Shown here piece by piece: positions 52,539 through 61,526 of a DNA stretch of 64,000 nucleotides. Origin of the DNA: Phaeovulum vinaykumarii (GTDB taxonomy: Bacteria; Pseudomonadota; Alphaproteobacteria; Rhodobacterales; Rhodobacteraceae); NCBI RefSeq assembly GCF_900156695.1, contig NZ_FTOM01000001.1:62001-126000 (forward strand), given 5' to 3'. The notes under the pieces are model-generated. The model worked only from the letters and a program-made list of their open reading frames with translations. It was not told where the DNA came from and searched no databases. Position 1 is the stretch's first letter. The number at the start of each line of letters is the position of its first letter. The position numbers and the translations under genes are program-made.

Positions 52539-53443
52539 GACGGCACAGCCGGCCTGGCGCGCGCACCATTCCCGCGCCAGGCCGCCAGCGTGTAAAGCGC
52601 CAGCGCCAGCCAGATCATCCCGAAGGCCAGCGCGTGCCAGGGCGTGAAGGGTTCGACAAAGACCAGCGTCGCCACCAGGAATTGCAGCGTGGGGTTGAGA
52701 TATTGCACCAGCCCCACGGTGGCCATGCTGACCGCCTGCGTCGCCCGCGAGAAGAGCAGCAGCGGCACCCCCGTGATCGGCCCCGACGCCACGAGCAACA
52801 GGCTGAGCCAAAGGTCGTGCCCGAAGATCCCCACCGGCCGCGCCATCGCCCAGAACCCGCCGTGCAGGGCCACCAGCGCCGCCACCGCCAGCGGGGCCAG
52901 GATCACCACCTCGGCCAGGACCGACACCACCCCCGGCACCGGCAAGCGCTTCTTGAGAAGACCATAGAGACCAAAGCTCAGGCCCAGCGCCAGCGCGATC
53001 CAGGGCGCCGCCCCCAGCCCCCAGGACAGAAGGCCCACCGCCGCCGCCGCCAACCCCACGGCCACGGCCTGAAGCCGCCCCAGCTGCTCGCCCAGAAACA
53101 GCCGGCCCAGCGCCACCGCCACCAGCGGAAAGACGAAATACCCCAGCGACGCCTCGGTCGCGCGGTCCATCTGCACCGAAGAGATGAACACCAGCCAGTT
53201 GACCGAGATCGCCACCGCCGCCCCCGCGATCAGCCCGAAATGCGCGCGCAACGCCTGCGACAGAAGCCGCCCGCGCCCCGTGGCCAGCACCACCGCGCCC
53301 AGAAAGACCAGCGACCACAGCGTGCGATGCGCCAGGATCTCGACCGGGGCCACGGGCGCCAGCGCATGGTAGAACAGCGGCGACAGCCCCCAGATCGTGC
53401 AGGCCGCGATCAGGGACAGAAGGCCGGCCTTGGTCTGGGTCAT
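52475..53443 (-). CDS. rarD: RarD/EamA-family transporter
   Basis: A 322-residue inner-membrane protein with about ten transmembrane helices. It starts MTQTKAGLLSLIAACTIWGL and has the RarD features LSPLFYHALAPVAPVEILAH, HRTLWS, NWLVFISSVQMDRATEASLG and LGYFVFPLVAVALGRLFLGE. The substrate is unknown; chloramphenicol sensitivity in the name is historical. The final 25-30 residues (PSQPSAAASPSSSAATSGTR) are low-complexity, lie antisense to the LOG gene and are atypical, suggesting loss of the original stop codon. Confidence 0.9.
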   Translation of the reverse strand: MTQTKAGLLSLIAACTIWGLSPLFYHALAPVAPVEILAHRTLWSLVFLGAVVLATGRGRLLSQALRAHFGLIAGAAVAISVNWLVFISSVQMDRATEASLGYFVFPLVAVALGRLFLGEQLGRLQAVAVGLAAAAVGLLSWGLGAAPWIALALGLSFGLYGLLKKRLPVPGVVSVLAEVVILAPLAVAALVALHGGFWAMARPVGIFGHDLWLSLLLVASGPITGVPLLLFSRATQAVSMATVGLVQYLNPTLQFLVATLVFVEPFTPWHALAFGMIWLALALYTLAAWRGNGARARPAVPSQPSAAASPSSSAATSGTRIR

Positions 53444-53552
53444 GTTGGCCTCGGAAGCGGAATGGAACGGCGGCGAATGTGCCGCCTTGCGCGCGGCTTG
53501 GAAAGGGGCAGCTTCCTGGAAAGGGGCAACGGCGCGCCCGCCGCCCCAAAGG

Positions 53553-53588
53553 GAAAGGGCCGGACACCCGTCGGCATCCGGCCCTTTC
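53553..53588 (-). terminator. Hairpin terminator after sodB
   Basis: GAAAGGGCCGGA (53553-53564) and TCCGGCCCTTTC (53577-53588) form a perfect 12-bp stem 37 bp after the sodB stop. The U-tail on the minus strand is weak (CCTTTGG), while the plus strand shows GTTTTC. Confidence 0.65.
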
Positions 53589-53624
53589 GTTTTCAGGCCC
53601 TACAGTTCAGTCGAAAAAGTCAGA

Positions 53625-54224
53625 TCACAGACGCGCGGCGACGGCCTCCCAGTTGACCAGCTTGTCCAGGAAGTTGGCCAGATAGGCCGGCCGCTTGTTG
53701 CGGAAGTCGATGTAATAGCTGTGCTCCCAGACGTCGCAGCCCAGAAGCGCGGTCTGCCCGAAGCACAGCGGGTTCACGCCGTTCTCGGTCTTGGTGACCT
53801 TGAGCGCGCCATCGGTGTCCTTCACCAGCCAGCACCAGCCCGAGCCGAATTGCGCGGCACCGGCGGCGGCGAAGTCCTCCTTGAATTTCTCGACCGAGCC
53901 GAAGCTCTCGATCAGCGCCTTTTCCAGCTCGCCCGGCATGGTCTTGCCGGCCGGACCCATCACCTCCCAGAACAGGTTGTGGTTCCAGTGCTGGCTGGCG
54001 TTGTTGAAGATGCCCGATTGGGCGACCGCGCCGGCCTGGTAGGTGCCGCGCACGATATCCTCGAGCGCCTTGCCCTCCCATTCGGTGCCGGCGATCAGCT
54101 TGTTGCCGTTGTCGACATAGGCCTTGTGGTGCAGGTCGTGGTGAAATTCCAGCGTCTCTGCGGACATGCCCAGGGGGGCCAGGGCATCGTGGGCATAAGG
54201 AAGATCGGGAAGAGTAAACGTCAT
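53625..54224 (-). CDS. sodB: Superoxide dismutase (Fe/Mn family)
   Basis: A 199-residue cytoplasmic enzyme that dismutates superoxide. Metal ligands lie in EFHHDLHHKAYVDN, SQHWNHNLFWEVM and DVWEHSYYIDFRNKR; GAAQFGSGWCWLVKD with the glutamine of AAQF points to the iron-type SodB, but metal choice is not certain from sequence. AAGGA lies upstream of the ATG at 54224. A longer open frame upstream is rejected. It stands alone between rarD and tRNA-His. Confidence 0.95.
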   Translation of the reverse strand: MTFTLPDLPYAHDALAPLGMSAETLEFHHDLHHKAYVDNGNKLIAGTEWEGKALEDIVRGTYQAGAVAQSGIFNNASQHWNHNLFWEVMGPAGKTMPGELEKALIESFGSVEKFKEDFAAAGAAQFGSGWCWLVKDTDGALKVTKTENGVNPLCFGQTALLGCDVWEHSYYIDFRNKRPAYLANFLDKLVNWEAVAARL

Positions 54225-54563
54225 CTTGCAAGTCCTTTCGCGTCTGTCGCGCGATTGCGCATCGCTTCTTCCCCACACATGGGGTCTTCCAACCGAAAAG
54301 GTCAAGAGGTCGCCGGGACATTTTGCCGCAATGCCGCCCGGGATGGCCTGCAAGACGCCAGCGCCCGCCGCCAGGGCCGGCCCCGCGCGCCCCCGCCCCC
54401 CATTGGCGCGCTTTCCGGCGCCCCGCACGACGCCCGCACGACGCCCGGCAGGGGCCAGACGGGGGCCGGACGGGGACAGCGGCGGCGGGATGCGGAAACC
54501 GGCACGGAACTGCACGCGCCCCCCTTGCAATCCCCGCGCGGCGACGTTAGACGAACGCGCAGT

Positions 54564-54640
54564 GCCGCCTTAGCTCAGTTGGTTAGAGCACCAGATTGTG
54601 GATCTGGGGGTCCCCCGTTCGAGCCGGGGAGGCGGTACCA
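54564..54640 (+). tRNA. tRNA-His (anticodon GTG)
   Basis: Complete 77-nt cloverleaf with encoded CCA. The anticodon arm is CCAGA-TTGTGGA-TCTGG, anticodon GTG. The acceptor stem GCCGCCT pairs with AGGCGGT (first pair G-U), the discriminator base is A73 and the base at -1 is T. The absence of G-1 and C73 is the known alphaproteobacterial form of tRNA-His. Confidence 0.95.
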
Positions 54641-54847
54641 CTCCCCCCCCCGCAGATTTTCGTGGTGCCCTGCCCTTGGGCTGAGCAGAGGGGCCGCTCA
54701 CAATGGCTTGAGCGCGGCCCTGATCGGCGGGCCCCGCACCGGCGGCGGCCCTCATCGGGACATTTCGGGCCGGGCGCGCGCGGACACGGGCGGTTTCGCC
54801 GACCGCAGTCCGCGAATCACACGCCCCCCCAAATGCGCCCTTTCACG

Positions 54848-54883
54848 GAAAACGGCCCCGCGTTCCAGAAGCCGCGGGGCCGT
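54848..54883 (-). terminator. Intrinsic terminator of the chemoreceptor gene
   Basis: ACGGCCCCGCG (54852-54862) pairs perfectly with CGCGGGGCCGT (54873-54883); on the minus strand it is followed by TTTTCCG. It lies 37 bp after the chemoreceptor stop codon. Confidence 0.88.
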
Positions 54884-54919
54884 GCTGGAACGACCGGATC
54901 AGAGCAGGGCCGCGCCCGC

Positions 54920-56848
54920 TTACCAGCCCGAGGCGCGGGCCAGCGGTTCCTCGCGCGTCACGCGGAAGACCGAGCTCAGCTCGCGCAGCGTCTGCGCTTC
55001 GGTCAGCAGACCCTGGCTGGCGGCCGAGTTTTCCTCGAACATCGCGGCATTGCGCTGGGTCACCTGATCGAGCTGGTTGACCGCCGTCGTCACCTCGTTG
55101 ATGCCGACGGATTGCTCCGAGGCCGAGGTCGAGATCGACTTGAGCAACTTGTCGAGATCGCCCACCAGCGCCTCGATCTCGCCCAGCGCGGTGTCGGACT
55201 TGCTGGCCAGTTGCACGCCCGCGCCGACCTGTTTCGACGAGGTCTCGATCAGCTCGGCAATCTCCTTGGCCGCCTCCGAGGAGCGCTGCGCCAGTGCGCG
55301 CACCTCCGAGGCCACGACCGCAAAGCCGCGCCCGGTCTCGCCGGCCCGCGCCGCCTCGACGCCCGCGTTCAGCGCCAACAGGTTGGTCTGGAAGGCAATG
55401 TCGTCGATCACGCTGGTGATCTTCGAGATCATCTCCGAGCTCTTGGCGATGTCGTGCATGGCCTGCACCGTGTCGCGCACCACGTTGCGCCCGGCGCCCG
55501 TGGTTGCCAGCGCCATCTCGACCGAACGCGCAGCGTCGCGCGTGCCTTCGACCGACGAGGTGACCGCTGCGGCCATCTGGTTCATGGCGGCGGCCGTTTC
55601 CTCAAGCGAAGCGGCCTGGGCTTCGGTGCGCCGGCCCAGCTCCTCGGAGGCATTGCTGAGCACCTGCGCCTCGCCCTCGATGGTGCGCGCGCTTTCCACG
55701 ATCGAGGTCGCAAGCCCGGCGATCTTGGACACCGCCGCGTTGAAGTCATGGCGCAGCTTTTCATAGGCCGGCGGGAAATCTTCGTCGATCTGCACGGTCA
55801 GATCCCCTTCCGAGATCGCGGCCAGCCCCTGGGCCAGCGTGTTCACCAGATGCTCCTGTTCGCGCATCTGAGCCTCGCGCGCGGCCTCCTCGCGGCGGCG
55901 CTGGGCCTCTTTCTCGGCGCGCTCGGCCTCCTCGCGTTGCATCGCCGCGCGCTCGGCCTCCAGCTCGCGCGCGCGCAGCGCCGCGTCGCGTTCGCGGGCC
56001 TCTTCCTGGGCGCGCTGCAACTCGGCCTCCTTTTCGGCCCGCGCCGCCTCGAGCGCGGTCTTCTCGACCAGCGCCTGGCGGAACACCTCAAGCGCGCGCG
56101 CCATCGTGCCCACCTCGCTGCGCGCCGTCGCATGCGGCACGGGGGTTTCGGTGTCACCGTTGGTCATGTCCTCCATGCGCTTGCCGATGGCCGAGATGGG
56201 CCCGGTCACGCTGCGCGCAAGGATGGTGGACAGGACCAGCAGCGCCGTCGCCGCCACGCCCAGCAAGATCATGCTGACCTGACGCAGATGCGCCAGCGCC
56301 GCCTCGATGTCCGACACATAGGAGCCGGTGCCGATGACCCAGCCCCAGGCCGGGAAGGTCTTGACGAAGCCGATCTTCTCCTCGACCACGTTGGTGCCCG
56401 GATTGGCGAAGTAATAGCGCAGCGCGCCCGCCCCGTCGCGGCTGGCGATCTTGAGCATCTCCTGGAAGAAGGCGGTGCCGTAATGGTCCTTGTAGCTCAT
56501 CTTGTTCTGGCCGACCCAGTCGGGCGACATCGGATGGGCCACCACCACGCCGTCGGAATTGAAGGCGTAGAAATACCCGTTGCCGTCGTAGCGCAGCCCG
56601 TCGAGCCGGCGCACCCCCTCGGCCTGGGCTTGCGCGCGCGTCATCTGACCCGCGGCGACCTCCTGCTCAAGCGCGGCCAGCACGCTGATCGCGGTGTCGG
56701 TGACATCGCTCAGGTGCCGTTCGCGCATGGCATAGGCATTGGTCATGGAGGTGGAAAGAAGGATCTCGGACAAGATCACGATGGAGAGGGTCGCAATGGC
56801 GACAATCCCGTAGATCCGGGCCGGAATACTGAAGAGAAAAACTTTCAT
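54920..56848 (-). CDS. Methyl-accepting chemotaxis protein with a Cache-type sensor
   Basis: A 642-residue chemoreceptor. It has an N-terminal helix (about 8-30, [20 protein letters not shown]), a periplasmic single-Cache domain (about 35-185; [51 protein letters not shown]), a second helix ([20 protein letters not shown]), a HAMP domain, a long charged coiled coil (about 265-335, rich in E, R and A), a second HAMP-like segment, and the signalling domain with the tip [40 protein letters not shown]. The sensor type suggests small organic acids. The ATG at 56848 fits the first helix; the open frame extends 47 codons upstream. Confidence 0.93.
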   Translation of the reverse strand: MKVFLFSIPARIYGIVAIATLSIVILSEILLSTSMTNAYAMRERHLSDVTDTAISVLAALEQEVAAGQMTRAQAQAEGVRRLDGLRYDGNGYFYAFNSDGVVVAHPMSPDWVGQNKMSYKDHYGTAFFQEMLKIASRDGAGALRYYFANPGTNVVEEKIGFVKTFPAWGWVIGTGSYVSDIEAALAHLRQVSMILLGVAATALLVLSTILARSVTGPISAIGKRMEDMTNGDTETPVPHATARSEVGTMARALEVFRQALVEKTALEAARAEKEAELQRAQEEARERDAALRARELEAERAAMQREEAERAEKEAQRRREEAAREAQMREQEHLVNTLAQGLAAISEGDLTVQIDEDFPPAYEKLRHDFNAAVSKIAGLATSIVESARTIEGEAQVLSNASEELGRRTEAQAASLEETAAAMNQMAAAVTSSVEGTRDAARSVEMALATTGAGRNVVRDTVQAMHDIAKSSEMISKITSVIDDIAFQTNLLALNAGVEAARAGETGRGFAVVASEVRALAQRSSEAAKEIAELIETSSKQVGAGVQLASKSDTALGEIEALVGDLDKLLKSISTSASEQSVGINEVTTAVNQLDQVTQRNAAMFEENSAASQGLLTEAQTLRELSSVFRVTREEPLARASGW

Positions 56849-57416
56849 GACGTGGTTCCCGAATTTCGCGACACAAATCGTCCACTTGCGATCTGCACGA
56901 ACCGGTTTAGAAACATCCTCTGAAGAGCCGGTTAATTGCGGCAACGGCAGGGAAATCCGGATTGAATCATGCGCCCATGAAACGCCCAATTTTCCAGCAG
57001 TTTTCTTGGCACTCCACTCTGGAGAATTTCATAAAAAACGGCGCGCCACACAAAAACATCACCCCCGAAGAAACCGTATTAACCGCGAAATCAGCCGAAA
57101 TACGAAATTACAAAATGATTATAATTATGATGCTTAAAGATATGCCCTTCGCAGATGCGCCCCATGTGTTATCAAAATAAGTCGCTCATCAATACATTTT
57201 GCACAGCCAATCCACACAGAATTGCGCCTTAAAATACCACCGCCCCGCCATTGCCTCGCTGCGACTGCACAATCATGGATTGAAAATCCTGGGGGCCATT
57301 TTCGCCGGACCGGCCTCGCCCGCCCTGCACGGGCGCCTTGGGAAAATCGTGCGAATTCGACAGACTTCCCGCCCGATCCGCAGGCCGCGGGCCGCAGGCC
57401 GCGGGCCGCCGCCGGA
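56849..57416. other. 568-bp AT-rich intergenic region
   Basis: From about 56880 to 57250 the sequence is markedly AT-rich compared with the rest of the window (for example AATGATTATAATTATGATG at 57115-57133). Small ORFs here have no recognisable family. The chemoreceptor promoter must lie here. The end near hmuV is GC-rich again and contains a 14-nt tandem duplication (CGCAGGCCGCGGGC at 57379 and 57393). Confidence 0.6.
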
Positions 57417-58199
57417 TCAAACCGCCGCGGCGGTCTGGGGCAGCACGAAGACATGGCCGGGCGGCGGCGTCACGTTCACCCGCAGCGCGGTGCCATAGGC
57501 GCGCGACAGCGGGCGGTCGGCCAGAACGGCGCCGGGCGGGCCGGCGGCCTCGACCCGGCCGCGGTTCAGCAGCGTGATCTGCGCGGCAAACATTGCCGTC
57601 AGGTTCAGATCATGCATGACCGCGATCACGCCGCCGCCGCGGGCGGCATAATCGGCCATCAGCGCCATGACCTGCAACTGGTGGCCGATGTCGAGGCTGG
57701 CCACCGGCTCGTCCAGGAAAAGCCAGCGCGGCACCCCGGCCACGACCGGTTCCCAGACCTGCGCCAGCGCCCGTGCCAGATGCCCGCGCGCCTGCTCGCC
57801 CCCCGACAATTCCTGGAACAACCGGTCGGCATGGGCGGCCAGATCGACCGCGCGCAGCGCCTGGCCCACCACTTCGGGGCGGGCGGCCGACAGGCCCGCC
57901 GACAGGCCCATCTGCACCACCTCGCGCAGGGTGAAGGGAAAGGCCACCGCCCCCGCCTGCGGCAGCACCGCGCGCCGGGCCGCCATCTCGGCGGGGGGCA
58001 GGCGCGCGCAATCCTGCCCGTCGAGCGTGATCGCGCCGCGGGGGCGCAATTCGCCCGTCAGCGCGCGCAGAAGCGTGGTCTTGCCCGAGCCGTTCGGCCC
58101 GACGATGGCGGTGATCTGGCCCGGCCGGGCGGTGAAATCGACCCCGTTCAGGACCGGGCGCCCGCCCAGCGACAGGTGAATGTCCGTGGCCGTCAGCAT
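57417..58199 (-). CDS. hmuV: Haem ABC transporter ATP-binding protein
   Basis: A 260-residue ATPase of the FecE/BtuD group. It has Walker A GPNGSGKTTLLRAL, Q-loop VLPQAGAVAFPFTL, signature ELSGGEQARGHLARAL, Walker B WLFLDEPVASLD and the switch histidine in VMHDLNLTA. The sequence is typical of HmuV, which powers haem import through HmuU. The ATG at 58199 lies 3 bp after the hmuU stop. It is the last gene of hmuSTUV. Confidence 0.94.
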   Translation of the reverse strand: MLTATDIHLSLGGRPVLNGVDFTARPGQITAIVGPNGSGKTTLLRALTGELRPRGAITLDGQDCARLPPAEMAARRAVLPQAGAVAFPFTLREVVQMGLSAGLSAARPEVVGQALRAVDLAAHADRLFQELSGGEQARGHLARALAQVWEPVVAGVPRWLFLDEPVASLDIGHQLQVMALMADYAARGGGVIAVMHDLNLTAMFAAQITLLNRGRVEAAGPPGAVLADRPLSRAYGTALRVNVTPPPGHVFVLPQTAAAV

Positions 58200-58202
58200 G
58201 GC

Positions 58203-59261
58203 TCAGACCTCCAGAAGCGCGCGGCGGCGCAGCAGGATCCACAGGAAGACCGGCGCGCCCAGAACGGCGGTGACGATGCCGATGGGCAATTCCGCCGGCG
58301 CCACCAGGATGCGCGCCAGCGTGTCGGCCAGGATCAGCACCGCCGCCCCCAGAAGCGCCGCCGCCGGCAGAAGGCCGCGGTGATCGGGCCCCATCACCAG
58401 GCGCAGGAGATGCGGCACCACGATGCCGACAAAGCCGATCCCCCCCGAGACCGCCACCGCCGCCCCCGTAGCCGCCGCCACCAGCAAGATGGTGGCCGAT
58501 TTCACCCGCTCGACCGGGATGCCCATGTGATGGGCCGCCGCCTCGCCCAGCGCCAGCCCGTTCAGCCCCCGCGCCAGAACCGGCGCCGCCAGCAGCACCG
58601 CCAGCATCAGCGGCGCCCCGGCCTGCACCTTGGCCCAGTTCGCCCCGGCCAGCGAGCCCAGGCCCCAGAAGGTCAGGTCGCGCAATTGCCGGTCGTCGGC
58701 CAGATAGATCATGACCCCCGTCAGCGCGCCGGCCAGCGCCGCGATGGCGATCCCGGCCAGAAGCATTGTCGCCATCGAGGTGCGCCCGCCCCGCGTGGCG
58801 ACCCGATAGAGGACCAGCGTGGTGATCCAGCCCCCGGCAAAGGCCGCAAGCGGCACCGTCCAGACCCCGGCCACGGCCAGCACCGCAGGCGGCAAAAGCC
58901 CCCCCAGAACGATCGCCAGCACCGCGCCGAGGCCCGCGCCCGCGCCCACGCCCACCAGCCCCGGATCGGCCAGCGGGTTGCGAAAGAGCCCCTGCATCAG
59001 CGCCCCCGAAACCGCCAGCGCCGCGCCCACCAGCGCCCCCAGCACCAGCCGCGGCAGGCGGATGTCCCAGACGATCACGTGGTCGCGCAGGCTGGCGCCC
59101 TCGCCCCAGAGCGCCGCACGCACCGAGGTTTCGGCCGCGCCCTGAAACAGCCCCACCCCGGCGGCCACGGCCAGAAGAAGCGCCAGCCCCGCCATCACGA
59201 GGCCGGGCGCCGGGCGCCCCGGACGACGGGGGGGGGCCTCGCGGTGCGCGATCGCCACCAT
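58203..59261 (-). CDS. hmuU: Haem ABC transporter permease
   Basis: A 352-residue FecCD/BtuC-family inner-membrane protein with about ten transmembrane helices. It has RLPRLVLGALVGAALAVSGA, LMQGLFRNPLADPGLVGVGA, the ATPase-contacting region (LGEAAAHHMGIPVERVKSAT) and GFVGIVVPHLLRLVMGPDHR. These are the classic FecCD features; neighbours make haem the substrate. It follows hmuT by 3 bp. Confidence 0.94.
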   Translation of the reverse strand: MVAIAHREAPPRRPGRPAPGLVMAGLALLLAVAAGVGLFQGAAETSVRAALWGEGASLRDHVIVWDIRLPRLVLGALVGAALAVSGALMQGLFRNPLADPGLVGVGAGAGLGAVLAIVLGGLLPPAVLAVAGVWTVPLAAFAGGWITTLVLYRVATRGGRTSMATMLLAGIAIAALAGALTGVMIYLADDRQLRDLTFWGLGSLAGANWAKVQAGAPLMLAVLLAAPVLARGLNGLALGEAAAHHMGIPVERVKSATILLVAAATGAAVAVSGGIGFVGIVVPHLLRLVMGPDHRGLLPAAALLGAAVLILADTLARILVAPAELPIGIVTAVLGAPVFLWILLRRRALLEV

Positions 59262-59264
59262 GGC

Positions 59265-60191
59265 CTAGCCCTCCGCCGGATAGAGCGCGGCGTTCAGATC
59301 GCGGATGGCCTGTCCGATCCGCGGCCCGAAGCCCAGAAGCGCCAGCCCGTCCATCACCACCAGCGCGCGGCTGGCGGCGGCGGGGCTGGCGGCCAGCGCC
59401 GGCATGGCAAACAGCGCCTCGGGGGTGGGGGTGCTGTCGCCTGCCATCATCACCACGACCTCGGGGGCGGCAGCGATCAATGCCTCGTCCGAGACCTGCT
59501 TGTAGCCCGAAAAGCCCGTCAGCGCGTTGCGCGCACCGGCCAGCTCCAGCATCCGCTCGGCCGAACTGTCCGACCCGGCCGCCATCAGCCGCCCCCCGGC
59601 GGTCGACAGCAGGAAGATGGCGCGGCGGGGCCCAATGCCCTCCGATTGCCCCCGCGATTGGCCCGCCGTGACGGCGGCACGCGCAGCGGCGATCTCGGCC
59701 TCGACCCGCGCGGACAGCGCAGCCCCCGCCTCCGGCATGTCCAGCGCCGCGGCCACGGCGTCGATCTTGCGCAGGACGCCCGCGGGGCTGGGGTCGTCGG
59801 GGATGATGACGAAGGGGGTCGAGGCCGCCTCGATCGCCTCGACCGCCTCGGCGGGGCCTGCACCCTCCTCGGCCAGGATCAGCTCGGGGCCCAGCGACAG
59901 CACTCCCTCGGGCGACAGACGCCGGATATAGCCCACATCGGGCAGCGCCGCGGCCTGGGGCGGAAAGACCGAAGTGGTGTCGCGCCCGACCAGCCGATCG
60001 CCCGCCCCCAGCGCATAGACGATCTCGGTCACCGCACCGCCGATCGACAGCACGCGCATGGCAGACTCAGAGGCAGGCCCCGAGGCGGGCTCCGAGGCCG
60101 CCGCCGTCGCCGTCACGGTCACCGACGCCAGCCCGACCGCCAAAGCCAGCCCGCGCAGAACCGCAGCCCCCCTCACCACAGGCCCCCTCAT
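59265..60191 (-). CDS. hmuT: Periplasmic haem-binding protein
   Basis: A 308-residue class III substrate-binding protein with a signal peptide (about 1-32, AVLRGLALAVGLASVTVTAT). The mature N-terminus has RVLSIGGAVTEIVYALGAGD and RLVGRDTTSVFPPQAAALPD, typical of HmuT/ShuT, whose haem-ligating tyrosine may lie in PDVGYIRRLSPEG. It passes haem from the outer-membrane receptor to HmuUV. The ATG overlaps the hmuS stop by four bases. Confidence 0.92.
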   Translation of the reverse strand: MRGPVVRGAAVLRGLALAVGLASVTVTATAAASEPASGPASESAMRVLSIGGAVTEIVYALGAGDRLVGRDTTSVFPPQAAALPDVGYIRRLSPEGVLSLGPELILAEEGAGPAEAVEAIEAASTPFVIIPDDPSPAGVLRKIDAVAAALDMPEAGAALSARVEAEIAAARAAVTAGQSRGQSEGIGPRRAIFLLSTAGGRLMAAGSDSSAERMLELAGARNALTGFSGYKQVSDEALIAAAPEVVVMMAGDSTPTPEALFAMPALAASPAAASRALVVMDGLALLGFGPRIGQAIRDLNAALYPAEG

Positions 60192-61234
60192 TCCGCGGCC
60201 TCCTTGCCGTCGGAACGGCGCGGGGCCGCGAGGCTGGGTTCGGCGGCGATCAGCGCATCCCAGGCGGAAATGGCGGCCTCGCCCGCGCGGCGCATCCCGA
60301 AGATCTGCGCGATCAGCGTGCCGTCGGCCTCGAACGCCTCGAGCGAGACCGCCGGCCCCGCCTTGGTGGGCTTGGTCGCGGCCCAGACCTCGGCCACGCG
60401 CGCGCAGTCAAGATCCAGCCACAGATCGGGCGCGCGCATCTTCAGAAGATCGCTCTCGAAATGCGGGGCCGGCAGCGGGCCGCCGTGGATCTCGATGCAG
60501 CCGCGATTGCCGACGAAGGCCATCATCGGCACCCCCCCGGCCGCCGCCGCCCCCAGCACGCGCGGCACCGCATCGGGCGAGAGCGCACGTGCCAGCGGCG
60601 CGCCCGCCAGACGATAGGCGCCCAGACGGTTCATCTTGAGCCGCGAGACCAGGCGCAGGAACTGATGCGTGTCGGTCAGCTCGGCCCAGCCCTGGCGCAG
60701 ATCCGCAAGGCGGGCGGGATTGGCGCGCGCGCCTTCGGGGGCGGGCGCCGGCGCAAGCGGGGCGGGCTCTGCCGGACAGGCCAGCGCCGACACCAGCGCG
60801 TCCCAGGCCGCGGGATCGGTCGCCTCGGTCGCCAGGATCGCATGGAGCGGCGCGCCGGACGCATCGAAGACATGCAGCGACCGCCGCCCCGCCGCCGAGA
60901 CCACCGCCCGCGCATGCGCCCAATGCGCCGCAAAGAGCCGCAGGTCGATCTGCGGATCGAGCACCATCGACGCATGCGGCCCCGACTGGAAATTGCGATA
61001 GAGGCCGGTCTTGGCGATGCGCGCCGCACCACCACCGCTGGCAGTGACCCCGGTCAGCGGCCCCAGATCCGCCAGCGCCGGGATCAGCCGGTCGGGATGG
61101 GCCACCACCGCGGCCCGGTCCAGATCCGCGCGCCCGTCAAGCGACGGCAGATCGGCCAGGGCAAGCGCCATGTCGGCGGAGAGCGGTCGATCGGTGTGGG
61201 GCGGTTGGTCGGTGGGGGGCGGGAATTGGGACAT
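60188..61234 (-). CDS. hmuS: Haem-degrading/haem-transport protein
   Basis: A 348-residue cytoplasmic protein of the HemS/ChuS/HmuS family with two structural repeats (ALADLPSLDGRADLDRAAVV... and TDTHQFLRLVSRLKMNRLGA...). The conserved haem-pocket motif MMAFVGNRGCIEIHGGPLPA is present in the C-terminal half. It binds imported haem and, in some relatives, breaks it down. AAGGAGG lies 6 bp before the ATG at 61234, the best ribosome-binding site in the locus. It is the first gene of hmuSTUV and faces a palindrome-containing promoter. Confidence 0.94.
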   Translation of the reverse strand: MSQFPPPTDQPPHTDRPLSADMALALADLPSLDGRADLDRAAVVAHPDRLIPALADLGPLTGVTASGGGAARIAKTGLYRNFQSGPHASMVLDPQIDLRLFAAHWAHARAVVSAAGRRSLHVFDASGAPLHAILATEATDPAAWDALVSALACPAEPAPLAPAPAPEGARANPARLADLRQGWAELTDTHQFLRLVSRLKMNRLGAYRLAGAPLARALSPDAVPRVLGAAAAGGVPMMAFVGNRGCIEIHGGPLPAPHFESDLLKMRAPDLWLDLDCARVAEVWAATKPTKAGPAVSLEAFEADGTLIAQIFGMRRAGEAAISAWDALIAAEPSLAAPRRSDGKEAAE

Positions 61235-61373
61235 CGAGGCCTCCTTCTGGGTCGTCCGGGATCGGGTCGACGGGATCTGGAAACGCCTGTCTGGCCCGCC
61301 CCCGAAGATCCGGAAGCGTCTGGATCCGGCGGCGTCTGCTCGATATCGCGCGGGCGCGGCGCGCCCTATTCCG

Positions 61374-61405
61374 ATTCTTTTAATCAAGAATAACTGCGCT
61401 GGCAA
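61374..61405 (-). promoter_or_regulatory. Promoter of hmuSTUV with overlapping inverted repeat
   Basis: Minus strand: -35 TTGCCA (61400-61405), 17-bp spacer, -10 TAAAAG (61377-61382). The perfect inverted repeat ATTCTT-TTAATC-AAGAAT (61374-61391) covers the -10 element, as expected for a repressor operator. It does not match the canonical Irr, RirA or Fur boxes I know. Confidence 0.6.
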
Positions 61406-61526
61406 GTCGCATCCTGCCCCCTTGCCCGCCACCACAAACAAAAGTAAAAGAGTCGGGATTTTGTCCGTCAGGCCCCAGCTTTCGCCCGGCCCCCTGATCC
61501 CTTCAGACCGACCGGGGGCCTGCCTG

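Noticed and set aside
56962-57180. 72-codon plus-strand ORF in the AT-rich island
   Set aside because: No recognisable domain and no clear ribosome-binding site; stops are simply rarer by chance in one frame.
57222-60617. 1131-codon plus-strand open frame over hmuTUV
   Set aside because: Extremely Arg/Gln/His-rich with no domain; the antisense hmu genes are unambiguous.
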